A stretch of 64,000 nucleotides of DNA from Hyphomonadaceae bacterium (GTDB taxonomy: Bacteria > Pseudomonadota > Alphaproteobacteria > Caulobacterales > Aquidulcibacteraceae). This document shows positions 24,339 through 33,825 of this stretch, piece by piece. The translations under genes and the position numbers were made by a program. The stretch lies in contig JAHDXR010000016.1 in assembly GCA_023384105.1 (NCBI GenBank), positions 16,499 to 80,498 on the forward strand, in the 5' to 3' direction. Below the pieces are notes generated by a model. The model had not been told where the DNA came from. It worked only from the letters and a program-made list of their open reading frames with translations, and made no database searches. Each line of letters begins with the position of its first letter. The first letter of the stretch is position 1.

Positions 24339-26492
24339 TCAGCGGTATCCGAGTGAAAGCAGCACATCGAGCATTTCGGTCGCGGCCTGGATCACGCGGG
24401 CCGAAGCCGCGTACGCATTCTGGTACACGGTCATCTTCATCAGCTCGTCATCGAGGCTCACGCCTTCGACCTGCGCGCGCCTGTCGGCGGCGGCGGTGGC
24501 GACGCTCTCGGCGCCCTTCGCGGCGCGCGCCGCGTCGCTGGCGAGGCGCCCCGCCTCGCCGCCGAGGCGCGAAACGTAGATCATCAGCGTCGTCGATTGC
24601 GCGCCCAGCATGCCGGCGCTCTCGAAGCTGCGCACGCTGTCGCGCGCCGCCACCAGCGCCGAAGCGCCGCGATTGTCGCCGGCTTCGACGGCGCGCTGCC
24701 CCAGCGCCGCGCTGAGATCGGGCCTGCCGACGGCAAGCCGCGACGCATCGGCGCCGATCAGGCGCTCGACGCCGACTTCGAGCGCGCGCCCGGCGGTGGA
24801 GGCTTGCGAGAGCCCGTTGAGCGCGGTGAAAGACACGCCGGTGCCGCCGCGCTTCGTGGAATCGGCGACAAGCTCGACCGCATAGGGCGGCGTCGCCGCG
24901 AACGTGATGCGGCCGGTGGCGGCGTCGAGCGTAAACTGGCCGTACTCGCCCATGCCCGCGCCCGACGCGTTGAGCGCAGTGAGGAGATCGTTCCAAGTCG
25001 ACCCCGGCGCGGCGAGCGCGCCGCTGATCGCGATCGTGCGCTGGCCGACGAGACGGCCGGCGGAATCGCGCACCTGATAGATAACCTCGCCGCCGGACGC
25101 CAAGCCGTGCGCGTCTGCGCCGCTGAGGCCGGTCTCGAAGAACATCGGCGTCGCGCGCGAAACCAGGTCGTTCAGGCCGAAGAAGTGCGAGAAGCCGCGT
25201 CCGGCGCGGTCGGCCGGATCGTTGGCGTCCTGCTGGACGACGAGGCCGCCGCTATTGCTCATGTTCAGCGACAGCACGCCGTCGCTGAAGCTGGCGCCGC
25301 CCGAGGGCGTGGCGGCGCCGAGCGCGGCGTTGAGCGCGGCGGCGAAGGCGTCGATCGTGCCGGCGGCGAAGCTGTAGACGGCGGCCGGCGCCTCGGCGGT
25401 GATGGTCATGGCGTCGAAGTCGATGCTGAGCCGTTCGCGCAGATTGCCGCTGACGTCGACGAGGCCGATCGTGGCGGCGCCGGTGAAGCCGATCGCATCC
25501 GTGCCGAGCAGGCCGGTCTGGCGGCCGACCATCTGCGACACCGCCGGCGACGACGCGTTCTCGTTGTGCACTTCGTTGAGCGCATCGCCGAGCGCAGCGG
25601 CGAAGCCGCCCAGAGCTTCCGCGAGACCGGGAAGGTCCTTGTCGCGGACGTCCAGCAGGCCCTTGATCTCGCCGCCCAGCAGCATCGGCTCGAGATTGGT
25701 CCCCCCGCCCAGGTGCTCGTTCACCTTGATGACGCCGTGAGTCGAGAACGGATTGGAGTTCGGCTCATAGCTGAGCTTTACGGCGGCGTGGCCGACCAGC
25801 AGCGCGCCGCCGCTGGTGCGCACATGCACGCCGCCATAGTCCTGTGGCGTGACGCGCACGTCGAGCAGCATCGAAAGCCGGTCGACCAGGCCGGCCTGCA
25901 CGTTCTCGGCGCCGGTGGAGTCCGCGCCCGTGCTGCGGTTGAGACGGATCTCCTCGTTCAAGTCGGCGATGCGGTCGATCAGGCCCTGCGCTTCGTTGAC
26001 GGCGTCGGCGATGCGCTGATCGGCTTCGGCGACGAGATCCTGGATCGATTGGCCGACGCGCTGCACTTCCGTGTACATCGCCTCGAGCGCGCTCACGGCG
26101 TCGCCGCGGCGCAGCGCGGACGCCGGATCGACGCCGAGTTCGGTGACCGCCGACCAGAAGTCGTCGAGCATGGCGAACATCGAGGTCGTGCTCGCCGGAT
26201 CGCCGAAGCTGACTTGAGCGCGCGCGAGAATGTCGGCGCGGGCCGCGGTGGCGCCGCGCGCGCCTTCGGCGATGAAGCTCGCGGTGGCGAGAAAGCGGTC
26301 GGCGGCGCGCTGGACCGACTCGACCTTGACGCCGGCGCCGGCGCCGAGGTGCGTCAGCGGCGAGAGCGTGACTTCGGTGCGGACGTAGCCGGGCGTGTTA
26401 GCGTTGGCGATGTTCTGCGAGACGACGCCGATGCTGGTCTGCGCGGCGCGCAGGCCGGTGAGGCCGGAAAGCAGGACGCTGGAAATGCTCAT
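24339..26492 (-). CDS. flgK: Flagellar hook-associated protein 1 (FlgK)
   Basis: The 717-residue protein begins SISSVLLSGLTGLRAAQTSIGVVSQNIANANTPGYVR, the conserved N-terminal axial-protein motif with ANANTPGY. It ends with VSLDDELMKMTVYQNAYAASARVIQAATEMLDVLLSLGY, the matching C-terminal FlgK helix. The middle contains variable beta domains. It sits at the hook tip beneath FlgL. The leader contains a strong hairpin 20-60 nt before the ATG and no clear Shine-Dalgarno, so expression may be controlled after transcription. Confidence 0.95.
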   Translation of the reverse strand: MSISSVLLSGLTGLRAAQTSIGVVSQNIANANTPGYVRTEVTLSPLTHLGAGAGVKVESVQRAADRFLATASFIAEGARGATAARADILARAQVSFGDPASTTSMFAMLDDFWSAVTELGVDPASALRRGDAVSALEAMYTEVQRVGQSIQDLVAEADQRIADAVNEAQGLIDRIADLNEEIRLNRSTGADSTGAENVQAGLVDRLSMLLDVRVTPQDYGGVHVRTSGGALLVGHAAVKLSYEPNSNPFSTHGVIKVNEHLGGGTNLEPMLLGGEIKGLLDVRDKDLPGLAEALGGFAAALGDALNEVHNENASSPAVSQMVGRQTGLLGTDAIGFTGAATIGLVDVSGNLRERLSIDFDAMTITAEAPAAVYSFAAGTIDAFAAALNAALGAATPSGGASFSDGVLSLNMSNSGGLVVQQDANDPADRAGRGFSHFFGLNDLVSRATPMFFETGLSGADAHGLASGGEVIYQVRDSAGRLVGQRTIAISGALAAPGSTWNDLLTALNASGAGMGEYGQFTLDAATGRITFAATPPYAVELVADSTKRGGTGVSFTALNGLSQASTAGRALEVGVERLIGADASRLAVGRPDLSAALGQRAVEAGDNRGASALVAARDSVRSFESAGMLGAQSTTLMIYVSRLGGEAGRLASDAARAAKGAESVATAAADRRAQVEGVSLDDELMKMTVYQNAYAASARVIQAATEMLDVLLSLGYR

Positions 26493-26511
26493 GCGCGCGC
26501 ACCCGGCAAAA

Positions 26512-26552
26512 GGCGCCTAGCGGCAGGCGGAATCTGCCGCCTGCCGGGCGCC
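26512..26552. promoter_or_regulatory. Leader hairpin upstream of flgK
   Basis: GGCGCC, a 3-nt bulge and CGGCAGGCGG pair with CCGCCTGCCG and GGCGCC around a 6-nt loop (AATCTG), giving a 16-bp stem. It lies 20 nt before the flgK ATG on the minus strand, downstream of the sigma-54-type promoter. No T-run follows, so an RNA-level control or REP-like element is as likely as a terminator. Confidence 0.6.
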
Positions 26553-26659
26553 TCCCCCTGGCCCGTTTTCGCGCCTGTAAATACCTGAAGCAAAACGCTT
26601 TTCTCCCGCAGGACAGGGGCGCCGCGCAAACGCGGCGCAGAGGCCTTCGGCAGACGCCT

Positions 26660-26675
26660 CGCAAGTGCGGGGCCA
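26660..26675 (-). promoter_or_regulatory. Sigma-54 (RpoN) -24/-12 promoter for flgK-flgL
   Basis: On the minus strand the sequence reads TGGCCCCGCACTTGCG: GG and GC are separated by exactly 10 nt, as in the consensus TGGCACG-N4-TTGCW. The start codon of flgK is about 168 nt downstream. FlbD, encoded at 34793, is the expected activator. Confidence 0.7.
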
Positions 26676-26786
26676 GGGTTAAGAGCCCGGCAGAAGCTGC
26701 CGGGCGGCGGCGCCTCTTGCCTGGTTGCGCCTCCAGGACGTTCGTTCATGGCTTTGATTTTAGAGGCTTTTACATGGTTAGCGGCG

Positions 26787-26802
26787 TGGCCCGGCGTTTG
26801 CT
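26787..26802 (+). promoter_or_regulatory. Sigma-54 (RpoN) -24/-12 promoter for fliK-flgD-flgE
   Basis: TGGCCCGGCGTTTGCT matches the TGGCACG-N4-TTGCW consensus, with GG and GC 10 nt apart. It lies 40 nt before the fliK ATG. It is back to back with the flgK promoter, and a CCCGGCAG/CTGCCGGG hairpin (26686-26704) lies between the two. Confidence 0.75.
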
Positions 26803-26841
26803 CTGAGACTCAAGCCGCCGTGCGTGCGGCTTGGGGGAGCC

Positions 26842-28242
26842 ATGGATTTCGCGGCCAACGCCGTCATCGATGCGACCGCGCCGCCGCCGGCGCGTGCGGC
26901 GCCGCGCGCAGCCGAACCCCAGTCCGGGCCGAGCTTCGAGGAGCACCTCGACGCGGCGGCGGGGTCGGACGCTCCCCCGCCGGCCGCGGAACACGCGGAC
27001 GCTACGGAGACGCCGGAGCAGACGTCCGAGGCCGCGCCCGCCGATGCAGCGCAGCCTGCACCGCTGCCGCCGACGCAAGCGGTCGCCCCGGCGCTGCTGC
27101 AGCTGATCGATACGCACGCCGCGCCGCCGCCGGAGGCGCCGCCCGTGCAGACCGCCGACGCCGCGGAGACGCCCGCGCTGCAGCCGAGCGCGCCGCAGCC
27201 GGTTTCGCCCGATGCGCGGCCGCCCGCCGCACAGCCCGACCTGAGCGCCGACACGCACGCCCAGACCGATGCGCCGCCGCAGGCGGATACGCCGCCTCAG
27301 GCCAACGGCGCGGCAGCGCCGCCCCCGCACACGGCCAAGGCCGATACAAGCGGCGCCGCGCCCACGGACGCGCCCGCGCCGGCGCCGGAGCAGCAGCCCG
27401 CGCCGCAGGCGCCTGCCGAGACGCCCGCGCAAGCCGCGCCGGCTCGAAGCGCTCCATCGGCGCCCGCCGACACAGCAGCGCAGGCCGTCGCCGCGCCGGC
27501 GCCGCAGCCTGTCTCGCAGACTGGCAAGTCCGCCGAACAGAACGACGCCAAGCCGGAAGGGACCGGCGCGAAAGCGATCGAGCGCGGAGATGCGCCGAAG
27601 CCGCAGGAACGACCCGCCCCAACGCCGCAACCGCAGGCGCGCGGGGACGCCGATGCGCCGGCGCGCCCGCAGCACGCGAAGCCGCAGGCGCAACCGGTCG
27701 GCGTCGCGGCAGCCGCGCCTGACGCGCCGGCGCCCGCCCAGCCTGCGCCAATTCAGGCGCCGCTCACACCCGTCAGCGTCGGCCCGATGCAGGCCCAGCA
27801 CGCGGCGGCGGATCACCAGGCGGCGCAAGCCTTGCCCGCCGCCGCGCAAGTGGCGCGCGAGATCGTGCGCCGGTTCAACGGCGAGACCACGCGTTTCGAA
27901 GTTCGGCTCGATCCGCCGGAACTCGGCCGCATCGAAGTCCGGCTCGAAGTCTCACGCGATCATCGCGTGACCGCGATGGTCGCGGCGGATTCCCCGCAGG
28001 CCTTGTCGGAATTGGCGCGGCATGCGCGCGAACTGACGCAGACGCTGCAATCGGCAGGGCTCGAACTCAGCGATCAGGGGCTGTCGTTCGACCTGAAACA
28101 GAGCCGGGACGAAACGCGGAACGAGGACGGCGGCGGCGGCCGCCCCGCCTTGGCGAGCGATGAACTTGAAACCGCCGCGCCGCTGGCGCGGCCCATCGGC
28201 CTCGAACGTTGGCGCGGCGTCCGCGTCGATGTGACGGTCTGA
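26842..28242 (+). CDS. fliK: Flagellar hook-length control protein FliK
   Basis: The 466-residue protein is very Ala/Pro-rich over residues 1-340 (the molecular ruler, of variable composition). It then has a conserved C-terminal switch domain: RRFNGETTRFEVRLDPPELG, RIEVRLEVSRDHRVTAMVAA, LQSAGLELSDQGLSFDL. The start is ATG 26842 with GGGGGA just upstream, not the GTG at 26824. It lies first in an operon with flgD (11-nt gap) and flgE, which is consistent with hook-length control and hook assembly. Confidence 0.9.
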   Translation: MDFAANAVIDATAPPPARAAPRAAEPQSGPSFEEHLDAAAGSDAPPPAAEHADATETPEQTSEAAPADAAQPAPLPPTQAVAPALLQLIDTHAAPPPEAPPVQTADAAETPALQPSAPQPVSPDARPPAAQPDLSADTHAQTDAPPQADTPPQANGAAAPPPHTAKADTSGAAPTDAPAPAPEQQPAPQAPAETPAQAAPARSAPSAPADTAAQAVAAPAPQPVSQTGKSAEQNDAKPEGTGAKAIERGDAPKPQERPAPTPQPQARGDADAPARPQHAKPQAQPVGVAAAAPDAPAPAQPAPIQAPLTPVSVGPMQAQHAAADHQAAQALPAAAQVAREIVRRFNGETTRFEVRLDPPELGRIEVRLEVSRDHRVTAMVAADSPQALSELARHARELTQTLQSAGLELSDQGLSFDLKQSRDETRNEDGGGGRPALASDELETAAPLARPIGLERWRGVRVDVTV

Positions 28243-28252
28243 GGAGCGGACG

Positions 28253-28942
28253 ATGACCTACGACGCCATCAATGCGTATAACAGCGTCGGCGCCTCAACC
28301 TCGACGTCGACGCAAACCAACTCCAGCCGGGCGACCCTAGCCCAGAATTACGACACGTTCCTCGTGTTGCTGACGGCGCAGCTGCAGAACCAGGACCCGC
28401 TGGCGCCGATGGATTCGACGCAGTTCACGCAGCAGCTGGTGCAGTTCAGCCAGGTCGAACAGCAGATCCGCACCAACGAGCAGCTGGAAAACCTCGTCGG
28501 CCAATACCAGGCCGCAAGCGCCGGCGCAGCCCTCTCCTATCTCGGCAGGGATGCGATCATCGCCGCGAACGAGACCTATCTCGCCGGCGGCGTGGCGAAC
28601 TGGGCCTACAATCTGCCGGAGAACGCAACCTCGTTCACCGTGCATGTGCGCGACGCCAGCGGCAAGATCGTCTACACCTCGACGACGGAAGCCAGCTCAG
28701 CCGGCGAGCACCTGTTCAGCTGGGACGGCGCGACCAACAACAACACGACCGCGCCGAACGGCGTCTACACGCTGACATTCGAAGCCAAGAACGCGGCCGG
28801 CGCTGCGATCCGGCCAACCGTCAACGTGCGCGAGACCATCATGGGCGTCGATTTCTCCAGCGGCGCGCCGGTGGTGATCACGCCCTCGGGCACGCGCTCG
28901 ATCGATCAGATCAGATCGGTGCTGAACAACAGCAACGGCTGA
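28253..28942 (+). CDS. flgD: Flagellar hook assembly scaffold FlgD
   Basis: The 229-residue hook cap protein has the N-terminal signature TLAQNYDTFLVLLTAQLQNQDPLAPMDSTQFTQQLVQFSQVEQ (about residues 27-70), a FlgD Ig-like region with FSWDGATNNNTTAPNGVYTLT, and a Tudor-like tail. It guides polymerisation of FlgE. GAGGAG precedes the start. Confidence 0.95.
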   Translation: MTYDAINAYNSVGASTSTSTQTNSSRATLAQNYDTFLVLLTAQLQNQDPLAPMDSTQFTQQLVQFSQVEQQIRTNEQLENLVGQYQAASAGAALSYLGRDAIIAANETYLAGGVANWAYNLPENATSFTVHVRDASGKIVYTSTTEASSAGEHLFSWDGATNNNTTAPNGVYTLTFEAKNAAGAAIRPTVNVRETIMGVDFSSGAPVVITPSGTRSIDQIRSVLNNSNG

Positions 28943-28953
28943 TCGAGCAATTT

Positions 28954-28976
28954 CGCGCCGGCCGAACGCCGGCGCG
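28954..28976. promoter_or_regulatory. Hairpin between flgD and flgE
   Basis: CGCGCCGGC pairs perfectly with GCCGGCGCG around CGAAC. It lies in the 112-nt flgD-flgE gap without a T-run. It could be an attenuator or processing site that sets the ratio of hook protein to its cap. Confidence 0.5.
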
Positions 28977-29054
28977 CGCGATGCGCAGAAGCGCTCCATC
29001 ATCGGACCAACCGCGGCGCGGATCGAGGACGCGCGCCGCACGGGAGCAGGACTT

Positions 29055-30356
29055 ATGTCTATCTATACCGCTCTGCGCGCGGGCGTTTCGGGCCTCACGG
29101 CCAATTCGAGCGCACTCGCCGCCATTTCCGACAACATCGTCAACGTGAACACGGTCGGCTATAAGCGTTCGACGGTCGATTTCAGCGCGCTCGTCAACGC
29201 GCAGAACTCGGACACCACCTACAACGCCGGCGGCGTGCTGCCGCTGACGCGCCAGCAGATTTCTCTGCAAGGCTCGCTCGAACAATCGCGCTCGACCACG
29301 GACCTCGCGATCTCGGGCGACGGCTTCTTCATCGTCTCGCCGAACAGCAACCAGCTTTCGAACGGCGGCTCGGTGCTGTTCACGCGCGCAGGTTCGTTCA
29401 CGATCGACGCCCACGGCTACATGGTCAACGCGCAGGGGCTCTATCTGCAAGCCTGGCCAGTGAACAGCGACGGCTCGGTGATCTCCTCGCCGACCTCGCT
29501 GTCGGCGATCGAGCCGGTCAACATTTCCGGCGTCGGCGGGCTGGCCGAGGCGTCGGCGAACGTCGACATCAACGCCAATCTGAACTCCGATCAAGCCGCG
29601 TATACGGGCGCCTATACCGCCGGCGATCTGGCGCTCGGCAACGTCAGCGCGCATTTCGAGAGCTCGCTCGAAGTCTATGACTCGCTCGGCGCGCCGCGCA
29701 CGATCTCGTTCGGCTTTCTGAAGACGGGTCCGAACGAGTGGCAGGTCGAGGTCTACGCCCGCCCCGACACCAACATCACCGGCGGCGCCGCCACCGGCGG
29801 CCTGCTGGCGACGGGCGAGGTGCTCTACAACACCGACGGCACGGTGCAATCCGTGGACACCGGCCTGCAAAATTTCACGATCGATTGGGCCGTCTCGACC
29901 GGCGCGGCGCAGCAAGATCTCAATCTCGACCTCCGCGGCGTGGCGCAGAACGCCAAGAGCTTCGGCGTCACCTCGGTGACCGTGGACGGCGTGCCGCCGG
30001 GCGATCTGGTCGGCCTCATCCTCGAGGGCGACGGCTTCCTGACGGCGCAATTCTCGAACGGGCGCGCACGCGCGCTGTATCAGATTCCGCTGGCGACGTT
30101 CGTGAACCCCAACGGCCTCGCGCCCGACCAGGGCGGCGCGTTCCGCACCACGCTGGAATCCGGCCTCTACAACATCAACGCGGCGAACGCGGGCGGCGCC
30201 GGCCGCGTCGTCTCCGGCGCGCTGGAAGCGTCGAACGTCGATCTCGCGCAGGAATTCACCAACCTGATCACGACGCAGCGCGCCTACTCGGCCGCCTCGC
30301 GCATCATCACCACCGCCGACCAAATGCTCGAAGAGCTTTTGATGGTGAAACGCTAG
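29055..30356 (+). CDS. flgE: Flagellar hook protein FlgE
   Basis: The 433-residue axial protein begins IYTALRAGVSGLTANSSALAAISDNIVNVNTVGYKRS, the conserved flagellar rod/hook motif, and has SGDGFFIVS. It ends ALEASNVDLAQEFTNLITTQRAYSAASRIITTADQMLEELL, the matching C-terminal helix. GGAGCAGG lies before the ATG. It is the last gene of the fliK-flgD-flgE run. Confidence 0.95.
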   Translation: MSIYTALRAGVSGLTANSSALAAISDNIVNVNTVGYKRSTVDFSALVNAQNSDTTYNAGGVLPLTRQQISLQGSLEQSRSTTDLAISGDGFFIVSPNSNQLSNGGSVLFTRAGSFTIDAHGYMVNAQGLYLQAWPVNSDGSVISSPTSLSAIEPVNISGVGGLAEASANVDINANLNSDQAAYTGAYTAGDLALGNVSAHFESSLEVYDSLGAPRTISFGFLKTGPNEWQVEVYARPDTNITGGAATGGLLATGEVLYNTDGTVQSVDTGLQNFTIDWAVSTGAAQQDLNLDLRGVAQNAKSFGVTSVTVDGVPPGDLVGLILEGDGFLTAQFSNGRARALYQIPLATFVNPNGLAPDQGGAFRTTLESGLYNINAANAGGAGRVVSGALEASNVDLAQEFTNLITTQRAYSAASRIITTADQMLEELLMVKR

Positions 30357-30502
30357 GCGAAGGGGTTTGAGGTAAGAAACGAGTAAGAGGTTCCGTGTTC
30401 TAATTCGGTACAAGCGCCTAATCAGGATTAACTTCCGCTCTTAGTCGTTTCTTTAGCGGCTCAATGTATATTGGCCGCTCAAAGAACGAGGAGAAAGGCG
30501 CT

Positions 30503-30784
30503 ATGCAGAAGCAACGCCGCTATGATGGGGTGGTGATGGGTCCCGACGGGAATCCACTCACTTTGGACGATCTGCCGCCGCCCGGCACGACCCGCTGGGT
30601 CATCCGGCGCAAGGCTGAAGTTGTCGCGGCTGTCCGCGGCGGCTTGCTGACGCTCGAAGACGCGTGCGCGCGCTATGGGCTCTCGGAAGAAGAGTTCGAA
30701 GGCTGGCGCAAGGCGATCGAGAAGCACGGCCTTCCCGGTCTGCGCACCACGCGCATCCAGCACTATCGCGGCGCCGGCATGTAA
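30503..30784 (+). CDS. sciP: CtrA inhibitor SciP (DUF1153 family)
   Basis: This 93-residue protein is almost all DUF1153: YDGVVMGPDGNPLTLDDLPP then TTRWVIRRKAEVVAAVRGGL and a helix-turn-helix (TLEDACARYGLSEEEFEGWRKAI). In Caulobacter, SciP binds CtrA and DNA and represses CtrA-dependent transcription in the G1/late cell cycle. The start is ATG 30503, with AGGAG 10 nt upstream, rather than an in-frame ATG at 30464. It sits between flgE and fliF, with a strong terminator after it. Its proximity to ctrA (11 kb) and to CtrA-controlled flagellar genes is typical of the lineage. Confidence 0.93.
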   Translation: MQKQRRYDGVVMGPDGNPLTLDDLPPPGTTRWVIRRKAEVVAAVRGGLLTLEDACARYGLSEEEFEGWRKAIEKHGLPGLRTTRIQHYRGAGM

Positions 30785-30834
30785 CCGGCCAACGCGCCGA
30801 GCTCGCTCGGCGCTCCCCAGTGCGGAACCAGCTC

Positions 30835-30863
30835 AAAGCCCCCGTCTCGCGGCGGGGGCTTTT
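30835..30863 (+). terminator. Rho-independent terminator after sciP
   Basis: AAAGCCCCCG and CGGGGGCTTTT form a GC-rich stem around a short loop, followed by TTTT, 50 nt past the sciP stop codon. Confidence 0.85.
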
Positions 30864-30876
30864 GCACGTCCGGCCT

Positions 30877-31053
30877 GTGGGTCCCGGCTCCGCGGGCCGG
30901 GACGCTGTCAGTCTTGCTGCGCATGGTTCCGGCATGTGGGTCCCGGCTCTGCGGGCGGGGACGCTATTAGTCTTGCTGCGTATGGCTCCGGCATGTGGGT
31001 CCCGGCTCTGCGGCCGGGACGCTATTAGCCATGCTGCGCATGGCTAATAGCGC
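30877..31053. repeat. Three tandem copies of a 59-bp repeat
   Basis: Units start at 30877, 30936 and 30995, each beginning GTGGGTCCCGGCTC, with exact 59-bp period and a few substitutions. Each unit holds a GTCCCGG/CCGGGAC stem. In the third unit the tail has become a perfect 14-bp palindrome (31020-31033 with 31039-31052). Small frames running through the array are not credible genes. Confidence 0.9.
31020..31052. promoter_or_regulatory. Perfect 14-bp inverted repeat upstream of fliF
   Basis: CGCTATTAGCCATG and CATGGCTAATAGCG flank the loop CTGCG. It ends one base before a TTAACCAT box and 84 nt before the fliF start. It may insulate fliF from upstream transcription or bind a regulator. Confidence 0.6.
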
Positions 31054-31061
31054 TTAACCAT
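31054..31061 (+). promoter_or_regulatory. CtrA-type box TTAACCAT upstream of fliF
   Basis: TTAACCAT is the half-site form of the CtrA recognition sequence known from Caulobacter class II flagellar promoters. It lies 75 nt before fliF. An identical octamer lies upstream of the FlhG-like gene at 38424. Confidence 0.55.
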
Positions 31062-31136
31062 TGTTTCACGTCCGACCGGGCAATTTCTGCCGACCGGCGA
31101 GAATTGCCCAGCTGATTCTGGGCGCTCGCTCGCGTT

Positions 31137-32753
31137 GTGCAGAGGCTGGGCGTGAACGGTTTCGCCGATCTATTGCTGAAAGCAGGCCCCACGCGGCTGT
31201 TCGCGGCGCTGGGGATCACGGCCGTGGCGGCCGCCCTGCTGTTCACGCTCGTGCTGCGCATGGGCGGGGAAGAGAAATCGCTGCTGTTCGCCGGCGTCGA
31301 CATGCGCGAGGCCAGCGCAATCACCCAGCGCCTCGACCAGGCCGATATCCCCTACGAGCTGCGCGGCGACGGCAGTTCCATCTTCGTCGCCCGCTCGCGG
31401 GTGCTGGAAGCGCGCATGATGCTGTCGGCCGACGGCCTGCCCTCGCGCGGGTCGATCGGCTACGAAATCTTCGACGAGCCCGACGCGCTCGGACAGACCC
31501 AGTTCCAGCAGAACATCAATCGCCTGCGCGCGCTCGAGGGCGAACTGGCGCGCACCATCGGCTCGCTCGACGGCATCGTCTCGGCCCGCGTGCACCTGGT
31601 GCTGCCGGAGCGGCAGCTGTTCGCGCGCGAAACCGAGCAGCCGTCCGCCTCGATCGTGCTGCGGCTGCGGCGCGACGAGCTGACGCCGGGCCAGGTCCGC
31701 GCCATCCGCAACCTCGTCGCCAGCGCAACGCCGGGGCTGACCACCGGCCGGGTCACCATCATCGACGAAACCGGGCGCCTGCTCGCGGCGGCGCAGAACG
31801 AGGAAGGCGCGGTCGCCGAAGGCATCGACGCGCGGCAAACGGCGATGGAGGAACGCATCCGCCGCACCGTCACCGACATCGTCGAGGGCATCGTCGGCCA
31901 GGGCAATGCGCGCGTGCAGGTGACGGCCGAGATGGACTTCAGCCGCATCAGCGAAACCTCGGAGCGGTTCGATCCCGAGGGCCGCGTCGTGCGCTCGACG
32001 TCGACGACAGAGGAAACCGCCGCCAGCAACGAAGGCGCGCGCGGCGCGACGACGGGCGCCAACGTGCCCGACCCGAACGGCGGCAATGGCGGCGGCGCGC
32101 AGAACAACAACAATTCGAGCCAGGAAACCGTCAATTACGAGATCTCGCGCACCACCCGCACCGAGGTGAGCGAAGGCGGCCGCATCCGCCGCCTTTCGGT
32201 CGCGGTCGCCGTCGACGGTGTGACCACGCCCGGCGCCGATGGCGCCGAGCCCGCCTATGCGCCGCGCAGCGCGGAAGATATGCAGCGGCTGACGGCGCTG
32301 GTGCGTTCGGCGGTCGGCTTCAGCGCCGAGCGCGGCGACACCGTCGAAGTGGTCAACACCCAGTTCGCGCGCGCGGCCCCGCCGGGCGCGGCCGCCGAAG
32401 AGTCCGGCATGCTCGGCTTCCTCGGCGACCTCGACACGATGCGCATCATCGAGATCGTCGCCGCGTTGATCGCGTCCCTGGCCTTCGTGTTCTTCGTGCT
32501 GCGGCCGCTGATCAGCAGCCTGGTGCGCGGCGGAAACGGCGCCGCCAACCCCATGCCGGAAACGCCGGCGCTGCCGGCCCCGACCGGCGCAGCCGCCCTG
32601 CCCGCGCCGGAAGAACCGGAAGCCGTCATCGACATTGCGCAGATCCAGGGGCGCGTGCGCGCCTCGTCCGTGAAGAAGGTCGCGGAAGTCGTCGACAAGC
32701 ACCCCGACGAGTCCGTCCAGCTGATCCGCGGTTGGCTGAATAACGCGATGTGA
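31137..32753 (+). CDS. fliF: Flagellar MS-ring protein FliF
   Basis: The 538-residue protein has a membrane segment at about residues 21-41 ([20 protein letters not shown]), ring-building motifs ([50 protein letters not shown]), a Gly/Asn-rich variable loop near residue 320, a second membrane segment at about 440-460, and a C-terminal FliG-binding tail ([26 protein letters not shown]). The start codon is GTG at 31137; GTG 31152 is an alternative. It leads the fliF-fliG-fliH-fliN-flbD operon. Confidence 0.96.
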   Translation: MQRLGVNGFADLLLKAGPTRLFAALGITAVAAALLFTLVLRMGGEEKSLLFAGVDMREASAITQRLDQADIPYELRGDGSSIFVARSRVLEARMMLSADGLPSRGSIGYEIFDEPDALGQTQFQQNINRLRALEGELARTIGSLDGIVSARVHLVLPERQLFARETEQPSASIVLRLRRDELTPGQVRAIRNLVASATPGLTTGRVTIIDETGRLLAAAQNEEGAVAEGIDARQTAMEERIRRTVTDIVEGIVGQGNARVQVTAEMDFSRISETSERFDPEGRVVRSTSTTEETAASNEGARGATTGANVPDPNGGNGGGAQNNNNSSQETVNYEISRTTRTEVSEGGRIRRLSVAVAVDGVTTPGADGAEPAYAPRSAEDMQRLTALVRSAVGFSAERGDTVEVVNTQFARAAPPGAAAEESGMLGFLGDLDTMRIIEIVAALIASLAFVFFVLRPLISSLVRGGNGAANPMPETPALPAPTGAAALPAPEEPEAVIDIAQIQGRVRASSVKKVAEVVDKHPDESVQLIRGWLNNAM

Positions 32754-32757
32754 CGCC

Positions 32758-33825
32758 ATGAACGCTGTCGCCAAACCCCAGTCCACAAGCGTCGCAACGG
32801 CGGCGCCGGAGCCCGCCCAGCGGGTGGACACGTCCAAGTATAGCGGCGTCGAGAAGTCGGCGATCATCCTGATGTGCCTCGGCGAAGAGGCGAAGAAGAT
32901 CTGGGAGCTGCTGGACGAGGAAGAGATCAAGGAAATCTCCCAGGCGATGTCCTCGCTCGGCCTGGTGCCGGCGGCGACCGTCGAAGCGCTGGTGATCGAG
33001 TTCGTCACCAAGCTCTCCGGCTCCGGCGGCGTGATGGGCTCCTACGAGCAGACGCAGCGCATGCTCTCGGCCTTCCTGCCGAAGGAAAAGGTCGATGCGC
33101 TGATGGAGGAAATTCGCGGTCCCGCAGGCCGCAACATCTGGGACAAGCTCGCCAACGTGAACGAAGCGGTGCTGGCGAGCTATCTGAAGAACGAATATCC
33201 GCAGACTGTCGCCGTCGTGCTGGCCAAGGTGCGGCCCGACCACGCCGCCAAGGTGCTGGCCGAGCTGCCGGAGGATTTCGCCTCCGAGTGCGTGATGCGC
33301 ATGCTGGCGATGGAGCCGGTGCAGCGCGAAATCCTCGAAAAGATCGAGATGACGCTGCGCACCGAGTTCATGTCGAACCTCGCCCGCACCTCCAAGCGCG
33401 ACAGCCACGAGCTGATGGCCGAGATCTTCAACAATTTCGATCGCCAGACCGAAGCCCGCTTCGTCACCGCGCTGGAAGAAAAGAACCGCGAAAGCGCCGA
33501 CCGCATCCGCGCGCTGATGTTCGTGTTCGAAGACCTCGGCGGGCTCGATTCGAGCGGCGTGCAGACGCTGCTGCGCTCGGTGGACAAGGGCGACTTGGCG
33601 CTGGCGCTAAAAGGCGCCTCGGATTCGCTGCGCAGCCTGTTCTTCTCGAACATGTCCGAGCGCGGCGGCAAGATCCTCAAGGAGGACATGGCGGCGATGG
33701 GACCGGTGCGGCTCAAGGATGTCGATGCGGCGCAGACGCGGATGGTGGCGCTGGCCAAGGAACTCGCCGCCCGCGGCGAGATCGTGCTTTCCGACGGCAA
33801 AGCCGACGATGAGCTGATCTACTGA
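32758..33825 (+). CDS. fliG: Flagellar motor switch protein FliG
   Basis: The 355-residue rotor protein has [31 protein letters not shown] in its N-domain, the middle-domain [26 protein letters not shown], and the C-domain with the charged torque helix ([31 protein letters not shown]). It links the MS ring to FliM/FliN and interacts with the stator. It starts 4 nt after fliF and its last base overlaps the fliH start. Confidence 0.97.
   Translation: MNAVAKPQSTSVATAAPEPAQRVDTSKYSGVEKSAIILMCLGEEAKKIWELLDEEEIKEISQAMSSLGLVPAATVEALVIEFVTKLSGSGGVMGSYEQTQRMLSAFLPKEKVDALMEEIRGPAGRNIWDKLANVNEAVLASYLKNEYPQTVAVVLAKVRPDHAAKVLAELPEDFASECVMRMLAMEPVQREILEKIEMTLRTEFMSNLARTSKRDSHELMAEIFNNFDRQTEARFVTALEEKNRESADRIRALMFVFEDLGGLDSSGVQTLLRSVDKGDLALALKGASDSLRSLFFSNMSERGGKILKEDMAAMGPVRLKDVDAAQTRMVALAKELAARGEIVLSDGKADDELIY

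Noticed and set aside
30877..31053. CRISPR array
   Set aside because: The repeats are directly tandem with 59-bp period and no spacers, and there are no cas genes in the window.
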